From contig CAZNRY010000019.1 of assembly GCA_964575675.1 (NCBI GenBank), forward strand, positions 1 through 33,916: a DNA stretch of 33,916 bases, written 5' to 3'. The number at the start of each line of letters is the position of its first letter. The first letter of the stretch is position 1. The notes under the pieces are model-generated. The model was not told the DNA's origin. It ran no database searches and worked only from the letters and a program-made list of their open reading frames with translations. The position numbers and the translations under genes are program-made. This document shows, piece after piece, positions 6,875 to 15,499 of this stretch. Origin of the DNA: CAZNRY01 sp964575675. GTDB lineage: Bacteria > Eisenbacteria > RBG-16-71-46 > CAIMUX01 > VGJL01.

Positions 6875-9838
6875 TCAGCGCACCCGCACGAACTTCCGAT
6901 CGATCCGCTCCGCCCCGATCCTCGCGCTTAGGCAGTAGATCCCCGACGCTGCCTCGGCTCCGTCCTCCGTCATCCCATCCCAGAGAATCGGATGGTCTCC
7001 TCGGGGGAGATCCCCATCGAAAAGCGTCCGCAGGCGCCGTCCCTGGATGCTGTAGATGTCGAGGCGAACGGGAAGCGCGCGGGCAACCCATACGAGGATC
7101 GCGGCGTGCGCGGGCAGGGGATTGGGGAGGGTCAACCCGTAGTCCGCGGGATGAGCGCCCAGCGTGGGATCCGGCGCGACGATCAGCTCCTCGCCCGACG
7201 CTGGGAGCACTCTGAGATCCGCGGTCACATGGAGGGCATCCGCGATCGCGATCCGAGCTCCCTCGATGCGGGCCGGCGCGAGGATGTCGAAGAAGATCTC
7301 TCCGAGCGCACGGGTGCCAGCCAGGGGGATCTGCATTTCCAGGTCCGCTACGAAGCCTACCCGAATCGAGCCGGCGGTCGGGGACGGCCGGGCCGAGAAG
7401 TAGTCGACGGCGAGCGGATCGCGCTCGACCCTGCGGAATCGCAAGACGGAGGGGTCGAAGTGCATGTCGAACTGAAGGCCGATCGCGGGTTCCTCGGTAG
7501 ACGCCTCCACAACGATCCGCAACAAGTCGCCCGACAGCGCGGGGGTGCAGCGCAGGTGTGATGCCGCCGACATGCCGCTCCCGGCGAATCGTCCTGTGGG
7601 GCGTACGGCGAAGGTTCCGCAGGGGGGGAAGCTGCCGCAATCGAGGGGGTCCTGATTCGTGTTGTCTGGGCCGCAAGTCCCGTAGGGGGGAGGCGGGTCC
7701 GCGCAGCCGGCGAACTGCCTGCAGAGATTTGCGATGCAATCCGACAGGTCGTAGCGTCCCGAATCGTCGAAATCTCCTGCGTCCATGCAGGGCGGCGCGG
7801 GGCCGCCGCCGTATTGATGGGCGAGGCAGTAAAGCGGATCGGCGATGTTCGTGGCGCCGTCGCCGTTGTCGTCCCCTCGGCGAAACCGCTCGGGCAAGAT
7901 CTCGATCGTGCCGTCGACCAACAGGGGCGCGAAGGCCGGGGCGTCGCACGGGGTCAGTCGGTTCACGCCGCCCTGCGAGTCCGCGAGATCGATCGACGTC
8001 GGTCCGAGAGGGGCATCCGGCTTGACGCGGAACACGACCTTGAGGATCGCGCCATCTCCCGGGGCGATCTGGGGCGGACACGATGGGGAGTAACTGACCG
8101 CGGCCTCAGCGCACCCCTCCGAGCAGCTCTTCTGCAGAGATGCGGCGCCTAGACCCCTCGTTTCATCCAGCGTAAGGTCCAGGCATTCGAAGACCGCGCT
8201 GTCGAAGCAGAGCCGGACCGAGTATCCCTTCAATCCCTGAGCGTTCTTCCCCTGGATCAGAACCTCGGCGGTATCCTGTCCGATCGTGAACTCGACGCCC
8301 CCCGGCACCGAGAAGACGTCGTCGCAACCGATGCAGAAATCGGCGTCGCTGTCATCGTGGAGCCCGCTGTCGATGTCGGTGACTCGGATCCGATATCCCG
8401 ATGTGCCATTGCACGGCTGAGCCGTCCATGGGATCGAGCCGTCGTTGACGGTCTGTTCCGAGATCGTCGCGCACGGCGCCCCGTTTTGCAGCAGTTCGAC
8501 CTTCACGTTCTCCCCGCAGCCCGAGCTGTTCCAGGTGATCGTCTGGGCAGTCCCGGGGCTCCATCGCTCGCCGCCGTTCGGGGCTGCCACCTCCACGGTG
8601 CAGGGTCTGATGCAGAAGACGCCGTCGCTCTCGTCCGCGTGGCTGGAAACTGCGTCGGTCACCCGGATCTTGTAGCCGCACTCCTCGACGCCGCAGGGCT
8701 CGACCGTCCATGAAAACGACCCGGTGTTCGCCGTCGCGTCCGAGATGGTAAGGCAGACACTGCCGTTCTTGACGAGCTCGATCTTCACGGTCGAGCCGCA
8801 TGAGGTCGAGCCCCACGAGATCTCGAGGGGCGAGCCCGTCGAGAGATGTTCACCGCCGTTCGGGCTTGCGACGGCGATCTGGCATCCGAGCGAGGGTATT
8901 GAGAAGGTGGCGTCGCTGTCGTCGCTGTTCCCGGCGTCGAGATCGGTGATCCGGATTTTGTAGCCGGCGGATGCGCCGTTGCACTGCTGGGCGACCCACC
9001 CATAGCTCCCGTTATTCGGGGCCTCCGCCGCGATCACGGCGCACACGACATCGTTCAACAGGATTTCAATCGCGATCGTGGCCCCGCATTGCGACGAGTT
9101 CCATGTGATCTCGTGGAGGGTTCCCTGCGTCCAGCTCACCGCCGTTGTGGGAGAGGTCACCGTGATCGCGCACGTGGACGGCGCCGGGCAGTTGTTCGAT
9201 CCCTGTTCATACCAATGGACCTGCCCGAAGCGGCTGCAGCGATCGGTGACGGGCGGCGCGCTGTCGTCGATGAATGCCGCGTACCCGGCGAGAGCGTTGA
9301 CGGCGGTTCCGAAAAATGCGCCGGGCGCGCCTCCATCGATCCGGAAGACGTAGAAGGGGAAGAGCGTGTCTCCGACGATCGGCGTACCGAAGGCGACTGT
9401 GTTGCCGCGGCCGGAATAGGGCCAGTCGCCGTCGGGGAGCTCCAAGGTACCCGCCGGTCCGCATGCCTTGAACGCCACGCCCGGATCGAGAACCAGATCG
9501 TCGTACTCGATTCCGAAATAGATGCCCGCGACGCCGGGGCTCGCGGTGGAGAGGAACGAGGCGAGCAACCAAACGACTGTCCCACTCGATTTGTCGCTCC
9601 GCGTGATCGCGGCCGAGCACGTCCCAGGATCTCCCAGCGTGGCGCTGCAGACAGTCTGCGCCGAGAAGAGATAGGAATCGTTCGTGTGGACGATCAATGC
9701 GCCGTTCTTGTTTTTCCCCGCGTGAGCCGGCGCCACGAGAACGAAGGACAGTACAGCCGCGGCGGCGAGGGCCGCCCAGACGCCGTATGCCGCCCTTCCC
9801 TGTGCGGGAGCCGCCGCCGCGCCCGTTCTTCGCTTCAT
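6875..9838 (-). CDS. Secreted cohesin-dockerin-cohesin repeat protein with FlgD-like sorting domain
   Basis: A 987-residue exported protein. The signal peptide is residues 1-40 (cleavage after AHA). Residues 41-222 form a beta-rich N-terminal domain that I do not recognise. Three Cys-rich repeats with SPNGGE..W...I.W motifs follow (223-318, 319-412, 413-504), then a cohesin-like domain (505-652; LKGYSVRLCFD). The dockerin lies at about 653-741 with two complete calcium loops (DDNGDGATNIAD and DFDDSGRYDLSD). A second cohesin-like domain spans about 760-890, and a FlgD-like C-terminal domain (WDGMTEDG...SGIY) occupies about 900-987. The ATG at 9838 has GGGGGAG upstream and shares ATGA (9835-9838) with the stop of the preceding gene, so the two are translationally coupled. 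Family knowledge: cohesins bind dockerins with calcium, and FlgD-like tails mark secreted or surface proteins. A structural scaffold role is inference; there is no catalytic domain. Confidence 0.85.
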   Translation of the reverse strand: MKRRTGAAAAPAQGRAAYGVWAALAAAAVLSFVLVAPAHAGKNKNGALIVHTNDSYLFSAQTVCSATLGDPGTCSAAITRSDKSSGTVVWLLASFLSTASPGVAGIYFGIEYDDLVLDPGVAFKACGPAGTLELPDGDWPYSGRGNTVAFGTPIVGDTLFPFYVFRIDGGAPGAFFGTAVNALAGYAAFIDDSAPPVTDRCSRFGQVHWYEQGSNNCPAPSTCAITVTSPTTAVSWTQGTLHEITWNSSQCGATIAIEILLNDVVCAVIAAEAPNNGSYGWVAQQCNGASAGYKIRITDLDAGNSDDSDATFSIPSLGCQIAVASPNGGEHLSTGSPLEISWGSTSCGSTVKIELVKNGSVCLTISDATANTGSFSWTVEPCGVEECGYKIRVTDAVSSHADESDGVFCIRPCTVEVAAPNGGERWSPGTAQTITWNSSGCGENVKVELLQNGAPCATISEQTVNDGSIPWTAQPCNGTSGYRIRVTDIDSGLHDDSDADFCIGCDDVFSVPGGVEFTIGQDTAEVLIQGKNAQGLKGYSVRLCFDSAVFECLDLTLDETRGLGAASLQKSCSEGCAEAAVSYSPSCPPQIAPGDGAILKVVFRVKPDAPLGPTSIDLADSQGGVNRLTPCDAPAFAPLLVDGTIEILPERFRRGDDNGDGATNIADPLYCLAHQYGGGPAPPCMDAGDFDDSGRYDLSDCIANLCRQFAGCADPPPPYGTCGPDNTNQDPLDCGSFPPCGTFAVRPTGRFAGSGMSAASHLRCTPALSGDLLRIVVEASTEEPAIGLQFDMHFDPSVLRFRRVERDPLAVDYFSARPSPTAGSIRVGFVADLEMQIPLAGTRALGEIFFDILAPARIEGARIAIADALHVTADLRVLPASGEELIVAPDPTLGAHPADYGLTLPNPLPAHAAILVWVARALPVRLDIYSIQGRRLRTLFDGDLPRGDHPILWDGMTEDGAEAASGIYCLSARIGAERIDRKFVRVR
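7616..7882 (-). other. Dockerin module inside the secreted scaffold gene
   Basis: This segment encodes residues 653-741 of the secreted protein. Both 12-residue calcium-binding loops are intact (acidic/Asn ligands at positions 1, 3, 5, 9 and 12). They are followed by a proline-rich stretch and the CG.D.T.D.L.C pattern often seen after dockerins in Eisenbacteria-like and planctomycete proteins. It is the only dockerin I find in the window. Confidence 0.8.
7883..8326 (-). other. Cohesin-like module of the secreted scaffold protein
   Basis: This segment encodes residues 505-652. It aligns by eye with the C-terminal module of the upstream lipoprotein (9868-10308): shared LKGY...LCFD.AVFEC, TRG.G, CPPQI..G.G..LKV and VKP segments, with six cysteines at matching positions. 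The two are clearly paralogues within one operon. Confidence 0.7.
8327..9172 (-). repeat. Three tandem Cys-rich protein repeats of about 94 residues (secreted scaffold protein)
   Basis: This segment encodes residues 223-504 as repeats of 96, 94 and 92 residues. Each has four cysteines in fixed places: at the first residue, after the W(N/G)S. segment, before the .TI segment, and before the GY.IR segment. The pattern resembles the Kre9/KNH or Ser-Thr-rich GPI-anchored-type beta-sandwich family, which I name from memory of the motif. The first repeat lacks the GGE motif (it reads TTAV). Confidence 0.8.
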
Positions 9839-12800
9839 TTCTCCCCCTGACTTCCGGAGGTCGATCTCGCGGCGGGGCAGATCTGCACGGTCCCATCCCA
9901 CAAGACCGGATCGAGGGACGCGCCGTTGCAGAGGGTCATCGTGTTGTAGCCCGGCCCGACGTTGGTCAAGTCGAGCGGCGTGGCCCCCGCGGCGGCGCCG
10001 GGCTTCACGTTCACGATCACCTTGAGGAGGATCCCCTCCCCGGCCCCGATCTGGGGCGGGCAGGCCGCGGAGTAGACGAGCCCCGCCCGTGCACAGCCCG
10101 GCTCGCAGAGCTTGACGAACTCGCTTCCGCCCTCGCCCCGGGTACCCTCTTTAACGATATCGACGCACTCGAAGACCGCGGGGTCGAAGCAGAGGCTGAT
10201 GCCGTATCCCTTCAAGGCTTGGCTGTTCCGTCCGTAAACGGGAATCACGACGCCTTGCTGACCCGCGCAGAGCTCGAGGCCTGACGGGAAGTAGAGGAGG
10301 TCCGGGACCAGGGTGATCGAGAACGTTCCATCGCTTCGGTCCTTGCGGCCGCAGGTGACTCCGGTGATGCGGATCCTGTAGCCGGTCGACGCCGCGCCGC
10401 ATCTCTCGGGCGTCCACGTGAAGCTCCCGTTGTCCGGGGCGCCCGCGTCGAGCGTGCGGCAGACCGCGTCGTTCAGTAGAAGCTCGATCTTGACGGCGGT
10501 GTCGCATCCCGGGGGACTCCACGAGATCGTCCTGGGAGTGCCCTCCTGCCAGATCTCGCCGCCGTTCGGTGATGTGATCGCGACCGGGCACGAGGGGCAG
10601 GGGACCGTGAACGTCCCGTCGCTCGCGTCGTACGCGCCGCTCATGCGGTCGGTGATCCGGATCGAATAGCCGGCCGTGTCGGCCCCGCAGCGCTGCGCGG
10701 TCCATGCGTGGACGCCGTCGTTGGCCGTGCTGTCGGCGATCGTCCGGCAGACGGTTCCCATCCGAAGCAGATCGATCTTCACGGACGTGCCGCAGGAGGC
10801 GCTGTTCCATGCGATGTCGCGCGGCACCCCTTCGATCCACCGTTCGCCGCCGTTCGGTGCGGCGATCGTGACGGCGCACGGCGGTTCGGGGATCGAGAAC
10901 CCTCCCGATGTTCCGGAGGATCCAGTTGTGATGTCGACGACGCGGACCTCGTAGCCCGTCTCCAGGGCGCCGCAGTTTGCCGCCGTCCAATCGAAGCTCC
11001 CATCATCGGGTGTGCCTGCGGATATCGTGGCGCACGGGAGGCCGTTTCGCAGAAGCTCGATCCGAACGGTGCCCGTGCAGTGGGACGATGTCCAGGCGAG
11101 CCCGTGCCCCGTGCCCTCCTGCCACGTCTCTCCTCCCGCCGGCGCGGTCACAGCGATCTGGCAGACGGGAAGTGAGAACACCTGATCGCTCGCGTCCGTC
11201 GCGCCGCTGGCCGGCTCCGTGACGCGGATCGAGTAGCCCGTTTCGCTCGTGCCGCAGCGTTCGGCGACCCAGGCGTAGCTGCCGTCGTTCGGCGTCGACG
11301 CCGCGATCGGCAGGCAGACCGAGCCCTCCCGCAGAAGGTCCAGCGCGACGAGTTCTCCGCACTCGCCGGTCGGGTTCCAAACGATCTCGTGGCTCGCTCC
11401 GACGGTCCAGCTTTCTCCCCCATTCGGCAAGGCGACGGCGATGCGGCAGGGCGGGGGAGTGATCTCAAACGGTAGGTCGCTCTCGTCCGACTGTAGACAG
11501 GAAACACCGGTCACGCGGACCGTGTAGCCGTCCGTCTGACCCTGGCAGCGCTGGGTCGTCCAGGCGAAGCTGCCATCGTTCGGCGTCGAGGGGACGATCG
11601 CTTGGCAGACCGAGCCGCTCCGGACGAGCTCGATCTTGACCTCCGCGTCGCATCCGGGGACCGGATCCCAGCGGATCTCCTGGACCGTTCCCTCTTCCCA
11701 CGATTCACCCCCGTTCGGTGAGGTGACCGCCGGAACGCATGGCGGGCAGATGCAGAAGGCGGCAGCGCTCTCCTCGATCTTGTTCGTCTCGAGATCGGTG
11801 ATCCGGACCTTGTAGCCGCAGCCGACGGCTCCGCAGATCTGGACGGTCCAAGGAAACGACCCGGTGTTCGAGGTACTCTGCGCGATCGTTTGGCAAAGCC
11901 CCCCATTCTCCATCAGGCTGATCCGAACCGCGTCGCCGCAGTTCGACGAGTTCCAGGTGATCGTCTGCTGGCTACCCGGGGCCCAGTGCTCGCCGCCGTT
12001 GGGGGAGTTGAGCGAAAGGACGCATTCGGGGATCGAGAAGGTCGCGTCGCTCGTGTCGAAGGCCCCGCAGGGACCCGTGATGCGAATCGAGTATTCGCCG
12101 GGGGGGCCGCAGTTGTCGGCCGTCCACGAGAAGCCGCCGTCGTCCGGCGTGCTGTTCGCGATCACCTTGCAGAGTTCGCCGGTCCGGAGAAGCTCAATCT
12201 TGACCGAATCGGCGCAGTCGGTCGAGTTCCAGAGGATGTCGTGCGGGGTATTCTTGAGCCACGTTTCGCCGCCGTTGGGGGAGGTGACGGCGAGCTCGCA
12301 CGGAGGGCAGATGCAGAAGCTCTCGGAGACGGCATCGCAAGAAACGCCGCCGGTGGTCAGGTAGATCCGGTATCCGCATGCGGCGTCGCACGGAAGCCAT
12401 GACGTCCAGGTGAAGGAGCCGTCGTTCTCCGTGCTTTCGACTAGCTCGTAATACTCGCCTTCGCCGCAGATGAGGACGATCTGGACGTTCCCCTCGCAGT
12501 TGCTCGACGTCCAGGTGATCGTCTGTTCGCTCCCGACCGCGTAGTTCTCGCCGCCGGCGGGGGAGAGGATCGTGAGCCGCCGGATCGGGATCGTGAAGGG
12601 GGCGTCGCTCTCGTCCGATCTGCCCGTCCTCGTGTCGGTGATTCGGATGGTGTAACCGACTTCTTCGTCGCCGCAACCCCTCACGGTCCACGAGAGGGAA
12701 CCGTTGTTCGTCGTGCTGAACGCAACAGTCCCGCAAGGGACTCCGTTTCGGAGAAGCTCGATGTCGACCGTCTCCCCGCAGCTCGACGGGCTCCAGAGGA

Positions 12801-15231
12801 TCTCTCGCGCGGTCGCCTCCGTCCAGCTCTCGCCTCCGTTCGGCGAGATAACCTGGAGCCCACACTTGACGATGCGGAACGGATCGGGCGATGAGCCGGC
12901 CGAGCCGGTCGCTGTGTCCGTGATCCGGATCCGGTAGCCTTCCTCCTCCTCGTCGCACAGCGTGGGGTTCCAGTCCGCCACACCGGTGTTCGGCGCTTCC
13001 GCGGCGATCGTCGCGCAGACGGAGTCGTTCCTGAGTAGCTCGATCCGCACCGTGCCGCCGCACGAGCCCCAGCGCGTCCACTGGATCTGGCTCGACGATT
13101 CCTCCGCGAGCGCTTCGCCCCCCGCCGGGTAGGTGACGGCAAGCTCGCACTCTGGGCTGATCGAGAACGTTTGCTCGCTCTCGCCCGCTTCCCCGCTCTC
13201 GATTCCCGTCACGCGGACCTTGTAGCCGTCCTCGGTCGTCGCGCACTGCCGCGCCGTCCACGGGAAGCTCCCCGTGTTCTCCGTCGCGTTCGAGATCGTC
13301 AGACAGAACACGCCGGTGCGCAGGAGCTCGATGCGGACGGATGCGTCGCAAGTCGACGGTTCCCACAGGATCTCGTGCGAGGTTCCCTCCAGCCACCGCT
13401 CTCCCGCGGCCGGCGATGTGACCTGTGGACGGCAGGGGGGCGGCGCCGGGATCGAGAAGGTCGCGTCGCTCACATCCGAGTCGTCGCCGGAGAGGTCGAT
13501 GATCCGGATCGCGTATCCGGTCTCGTCGGTTCCGCAGCGGACGGGGTTCCCCGGGAACCGCCCGGTGTTCGGCGCGTGTTCCGCCAGGGTCTCGCAGGGC
13601 AGTCCTTGGCGAAGCAGCTCGATCCGGACGTCCGTGACGCAGTAGGCGGCGTTCCATGTGATCTCGTGATCCGTCCCTTCCTGCCACGATTCGCCGCCGT
13701 TCGGAGAGACGAGCTCGAGATCGCAGGGAGGGAGGGGAATTGTGAAGGGCCCGGCACTCGCGTCGCCCGCGCCGCTGTCAAGATCCAGAACCCGCACAGA
13801 ATAGCCGCTCTGAGAGACGCAGCCCTCGACGGACCACGAGAAGGAACCGTCGTTCGGCGTCGATCCGGCGATCACGAGGCACGGCGCGCCCCCCGCCAGC
13901 AGCTCGAGCCGGACGGAATCGCCACAGGCGGAGGAGTTCCAGGAGATCGGGTGAGTTGTTCCCTGCATCCAGATCTCTCCCCCGTCCGGGGATGTCAAAT
14001 CGAGCGAGCATGGCGCGGCGGGTATCGAGAAGTCCCCCGCGCTCGATCCCGATGCGGAGGTTCGCAGGTCGGAAACCTTGACCCGGTAGCCGCTCTCGGC
14101 GCCGTCGCAGCGCGCCGCGAACCAGATGAACGTGCCGTCGTCCTCCGTGCTCGCGGCCAAGGTCGAGCAGGGAAGCCCTTCCCGCAGCAGGTCGATCCGC
14201 ACGAGATCGCTGCAATCGAAGGAGACCCACCGGATCTCGTAGCCCGTCCCTTCCAGCCACTCCTCCCCGCCGGCGGGCGTAATCACCAGGATGGAGCACG
14301 CCGGAGGTGGGGGGGGGGAGATCGAGAAGCTCGTCGCGGACGATCCGGAGGCTTCGCTCTGCGGATCGCTCACGCGGATTCGGTAGCCTCCGTTCAACCC
14401 GTTGCACTGCTCGGCCTCCCAGACGAGGCTGTCCCCAACCGCCGCCTCTGCGAGCGCGAGGCACGGGACGCCGTCGACCAGGAGATCGACCCTGAACAGG
14501 CTCCCGCACACGCCGGCCGTCGTCCACCGTATCGTGTGCGGATTCCCGGCCTGCCAGATCTCGCCGCCAGATGGATCGATCACGGTGATGCGGCAATGGG
14601 TGGAGATGGCGAAGGAATTGTCGCTCTGGTCCGCCGCCCCGCTTGGGATGTCCGTCACGCGGATCCGGTAGGCGCCTTCCACGCCATGACAGCCCTGCAC
14701 GATCCAGTCGAAGCTGCCGCTGTCCGTGGCGCCGGAAGCGATCGTGTCGCAGACGGCGTCGTTCAAGAGCAGCTCGATTCTCACCGGGCCCGTGCAGACG
14801 GTGCTCGTCCACGAGATTGTGAACGTAGACCCGGAGGGCAGAACTTCCCCGCCGAGAGGAGCGGTCAGATCGATCACACAGCGGATCGTGTAGCCCCCCG
14901 TCGCGATCTCGCTCGGCGAGAATCCCTCCTTCCACGCTCCGGCCCTGAGAGTGAGCGTCGTCGAAATCGCGAATGGATGAGAATAGACTTGGGACTCCTC
15001 GTCGGGCTCGGATCCGTCGGTCGTGTAGCGGATCGTCGCCCCAGGGGTCTCGGAGAGCATGGTGATCGTGACCGGCCGGTCGTAAACGCCCGGCGCCGGT
15101 TCGAAGGTCGGGGTCGCGCACGGATCGAGAGGGCGGCTGGGGCTGTCGTCGCCGCATCCTCCGAAGAGGATGACGAGCGATACGACGGCGAGAAGGGCTG
15201 GGTATCCAAGTCCCGTGCGACTGCCTCTCAC
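9835..15231 (-). CDS. Giant lipoprotein with 16 Cys-rich beta repeats and a C-terminal cohesin-like domain
   Basis: A 1798-residue protein. A hydrophobic start ends in LFGGC, so C26 is the probable lipid-anchored residue; the -3 Phe is slightly off the usual lipobox. Residues about 39-116 resemble a chitobiase/beta-hexosaminidase C-terminal domain (ATIRYTTDGSEP...). Sixteen tandem repeats of 92-99 residues fill 118-1641, each with a GGE..W...I.W core, a GY.(I/V)R(I/V) strand and normally four cysteines. A cohesin-like domain (1642-1788; LKGYGISLCFDPAVFEC) ends the protein. There is no dockerin, FlgD-like tail or enzyme domain. GTG at 15231 is the start, with AGGAGG 6 nt upstream; the ATG at 15235 is out of frame. 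Its stop overlaps the start of the downstream gene by ATGA. I infer an outer-membrane-anchored stalk that presents a cohesin; function is unproven. Confidence 0.85.
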   Translation of the reverse strand: MRGSRTGLGYPALLAVVSLVILFGGCGDDSPSRPLDPCATPTFEPAPGVYDRPVTITMLSETPGATIRYTTDGSEPDEESQVYSHPFAISTTLTLRAGAWKEGFSPSEIATGGYTIRCVIDLTAPLGGEVLPSGSTFTISWTSTVCTGPVRIELLLNDAVCDTIASGATDSGSFDWIVQGCHGVEGAYRIRVTDIPSGAADQSDNSFAISTHCRITVIDPSGGEIWQAGNPHTIRWTTAGVCGSLFRVDLLVDGVPCLALAEAAVGDSLVWEAEQCNGLNGGYRIRVSDPQSEASGSSATSFSISPPPPPACSILVITPAGGEEWLEGTGYEIRWVSFDCSDLVRIDLLREGLPCSTLAASTEDDGTFIWFAARCDGAESGYRVKVSDLRTSASGSSAGDFSIPAAPCSLDLTSPDGGEIWMQGTTHPISWNSSACGDSVRLELLAGGAPCLVIAGSTPNDGSFSWSVEGCVSQSGYSVRVLDLDSGAGDASAGPFTIPLPPCDLELVSPNGGESWQEGTDHEITWNAAYCVTDVRIELLRQGLPCETLAEHAPNTGRFPGNPVRCGTDETGYAIRIIDLSGDDSDVSDATFSIPAPPPCRPQVTSPAAGERWLEGTSHEILWEPSTCDASVRIELLRTGVFCLTISNATENTGSFPWTARQCATTEDGYKVRVTGIESGEAGESEQTFSISPECELAVTYPAGGEALAEESSSQIQWTRWGSCGGTVRIELLRNDSVCATIAAEAPNTGVADWNPTLCDEEEEGYRIRITDTATGSAGSSPDPFRIVKCGLQVISPNGGESWTEATAREILWSPSSCGETVDIELLRNGVPCGTVAFSTTNNGSLSWTVRGCGDEEVGYTIRITDTRTGRSDESDAPFTIPIRRLTILSPAGGENYAVGSEQTITWTSSNCEGNVQIVLICGEGEYYELVESTENDGSFTWTSWLPCDAACGYRIYLTTGGVSCDAVSESFCICPPCELAVTSPNGGETWLKNTPHDILWNSTDCADSVKIELLRTGELCKVIANSTPDDGGFSWTADNCGPPGEYSIRITGPCGAFDTSDATFSIPECVLSLNSPNGGEHWAPGSQQTITWNSSNCGDAVRISLMENGGLCQTIAQSTSNTGSFPWTVQICGAVGCGYKVRITDLETNKIEESAAAFCICPPCVPAVTSPNGGESWEEGTVQEIRWDPVPGCDAEVKIELVRSGSVCQAIVPSTPNDGSFAWTTQRCQGQTDGYTVRVTGVSCLQSDESDLPFEITPPPCRIAVALPNGGESWTVGASHEIVWNPTGECGELVALDLLREGSVCLPIAASTPNDGSYAWVAERCGTSETGYSIRVTEPASGATDASDQVFSLPVCQIAVTAPAGGETWQEGTGHGLAWTSSHCTGTVRIELLRNGLPCATISAGTPDDGSFDWTAANCGALETGYEVRVVDITTGSSGTSGGFSIPEPPCAVTIAAPNGGERWIEGVPRDIAWNSASCGTSVKIDLLRMGTVCRTIADSTANDGVHAWTAQRCGADTAGYSIRITDRMSGAYDASDGTFTVPCPSCPVAITSPNGGEIWQEGTPRTISWSPPGCDTAVKIELLLNDAVCRTLDAGAPDNGSFTWTPERCGAASTGYRIRITGVTCGRKDRSDGTFSITLVPDLLYFPSGLELCAGQQGVVIPVYGRNSQALKGYGISLCFDPAVFECVDIVKEGTRGEGGSEFVKLCEPGCARAGLVYSAACPPQIGAGEGILLKVIVNVKPGAAAGATPLDLTNVGPGYNTMTLCNGASLDPVLWDGTVQICPAARSTSGSQGEK
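9868..10308 (-). other. Cohesin-like module at the C-terminus of the giant lipoprotein
   Basis: This segment encodes residues 1642-1788. It has the cohesin-type beta-sandwich pattern: GVVIPVYGRNSQALKGY, then FDPAVFEC, and later G.G.LLKV.VNVKP. It carries six or more cysteines in the same places as the paralogous module at 7883-8326. Only a short tail of about 10 residues follows, so the module would sit at the far end of the repeat stalk. Confidence 0.7.
10309..14880 (-). repeat. Array of 16 tandem Cys-rich protein repeats, about 95 residues each
   Basis: I can delimit 16 units exactly end to end (residues 118-1641, lengths 92-99). The consensus is C.I.VTSPNGGE.W..GT.H.I.W.SS.CG..V.IELLR.G..C.TIA.ST.NDGSF.WTA..CG....GY.IRITD...G..D.SD.TFSIP. 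Unit 9 (residues 886-977) is the outlier: it lacks the first Cys and moves another. Units 9, 10, 12 and 16 carry an extra Cys after the (I/V)TG or LTT strand, and units 9 and 11 end in CICPP. The units are well diverged at DNA level, so the array is old rather than a recent expansion. Confidence 0.9.
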
Positions 15232-15499
15232 TCATCTCCTCCTGGTTCGCCGCTTTCAGGGCAAGAACGCCTTCCCGGGGACCGCGCCGGCAGCAAGAGG
15301 TTGGCAAAGAGGCGGGGGGGCGTCCATCATTTTCCCGGCCGGACGAACCATCTGCTGGAATGGGGGCCCTCCAACGCGTAAAATCAGCCAAAGGGTTGCT
15401 TTGCAGGCCCGCCAATCCTGCCTCGCCCGAGCGATGCCGCGGCCGCGGTCACCGAGGGATGAGTCGAGGAACCGAAACCCGATCGCGGAGGGACGCAGC
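15232..15499. promoter_or_regulatory. Divergent intergenic region between the scaffold operon and the EEP-fold gene
   Basis: This 268-bp gap separates two divergent transcription units and must carry promoters both ways. On the plus strand TAAAAT at 15379-15384 is a possible -10 box, but I see no good -35 at the right distance. On the minus side AGGAGG at about 15238-15243 (read in reverse) is the ribosome binding site of the lipoprotein; GGAGGGA at 15487-15493 serves the plus-strand gene. No terminator or RNA gene is apparent. Confidence 0.35.

Noticed and set aside
6696..8081. Long minus-strand open frame overlapping the scaffold partner
   Set aside because: The translation is Arg/Pro/Gly-rich low complexity, whereas the overlapping frame contains intact cohesin and dockerin domains.
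10309..14880. CRISPR-like or satellite repeat
   Set aside because: The periodicity is about 285 bp, is in frame, and is conserved at protein rather than DNA level, so it is a coding repeat array.
6875..15231. True cellulosome locus
   Set aside because: There are no glycoside hydrolases or carbohydrate-binding modules, only one dockerin, and the stalk repeats are not cellulosomal, so I call it a scaffold of unknown cargo.
13171..15381. 736-codon open frame antisense to the giant lipoprotein
   Set aside because: It is a GC-bias shadow of the repeat array: Arg/Asp/Gly/Val-rich, no domain, no ribosome binding site, and its content mirrors the sense codons. The sense frame has a clear signal sequence and conserved repeats.
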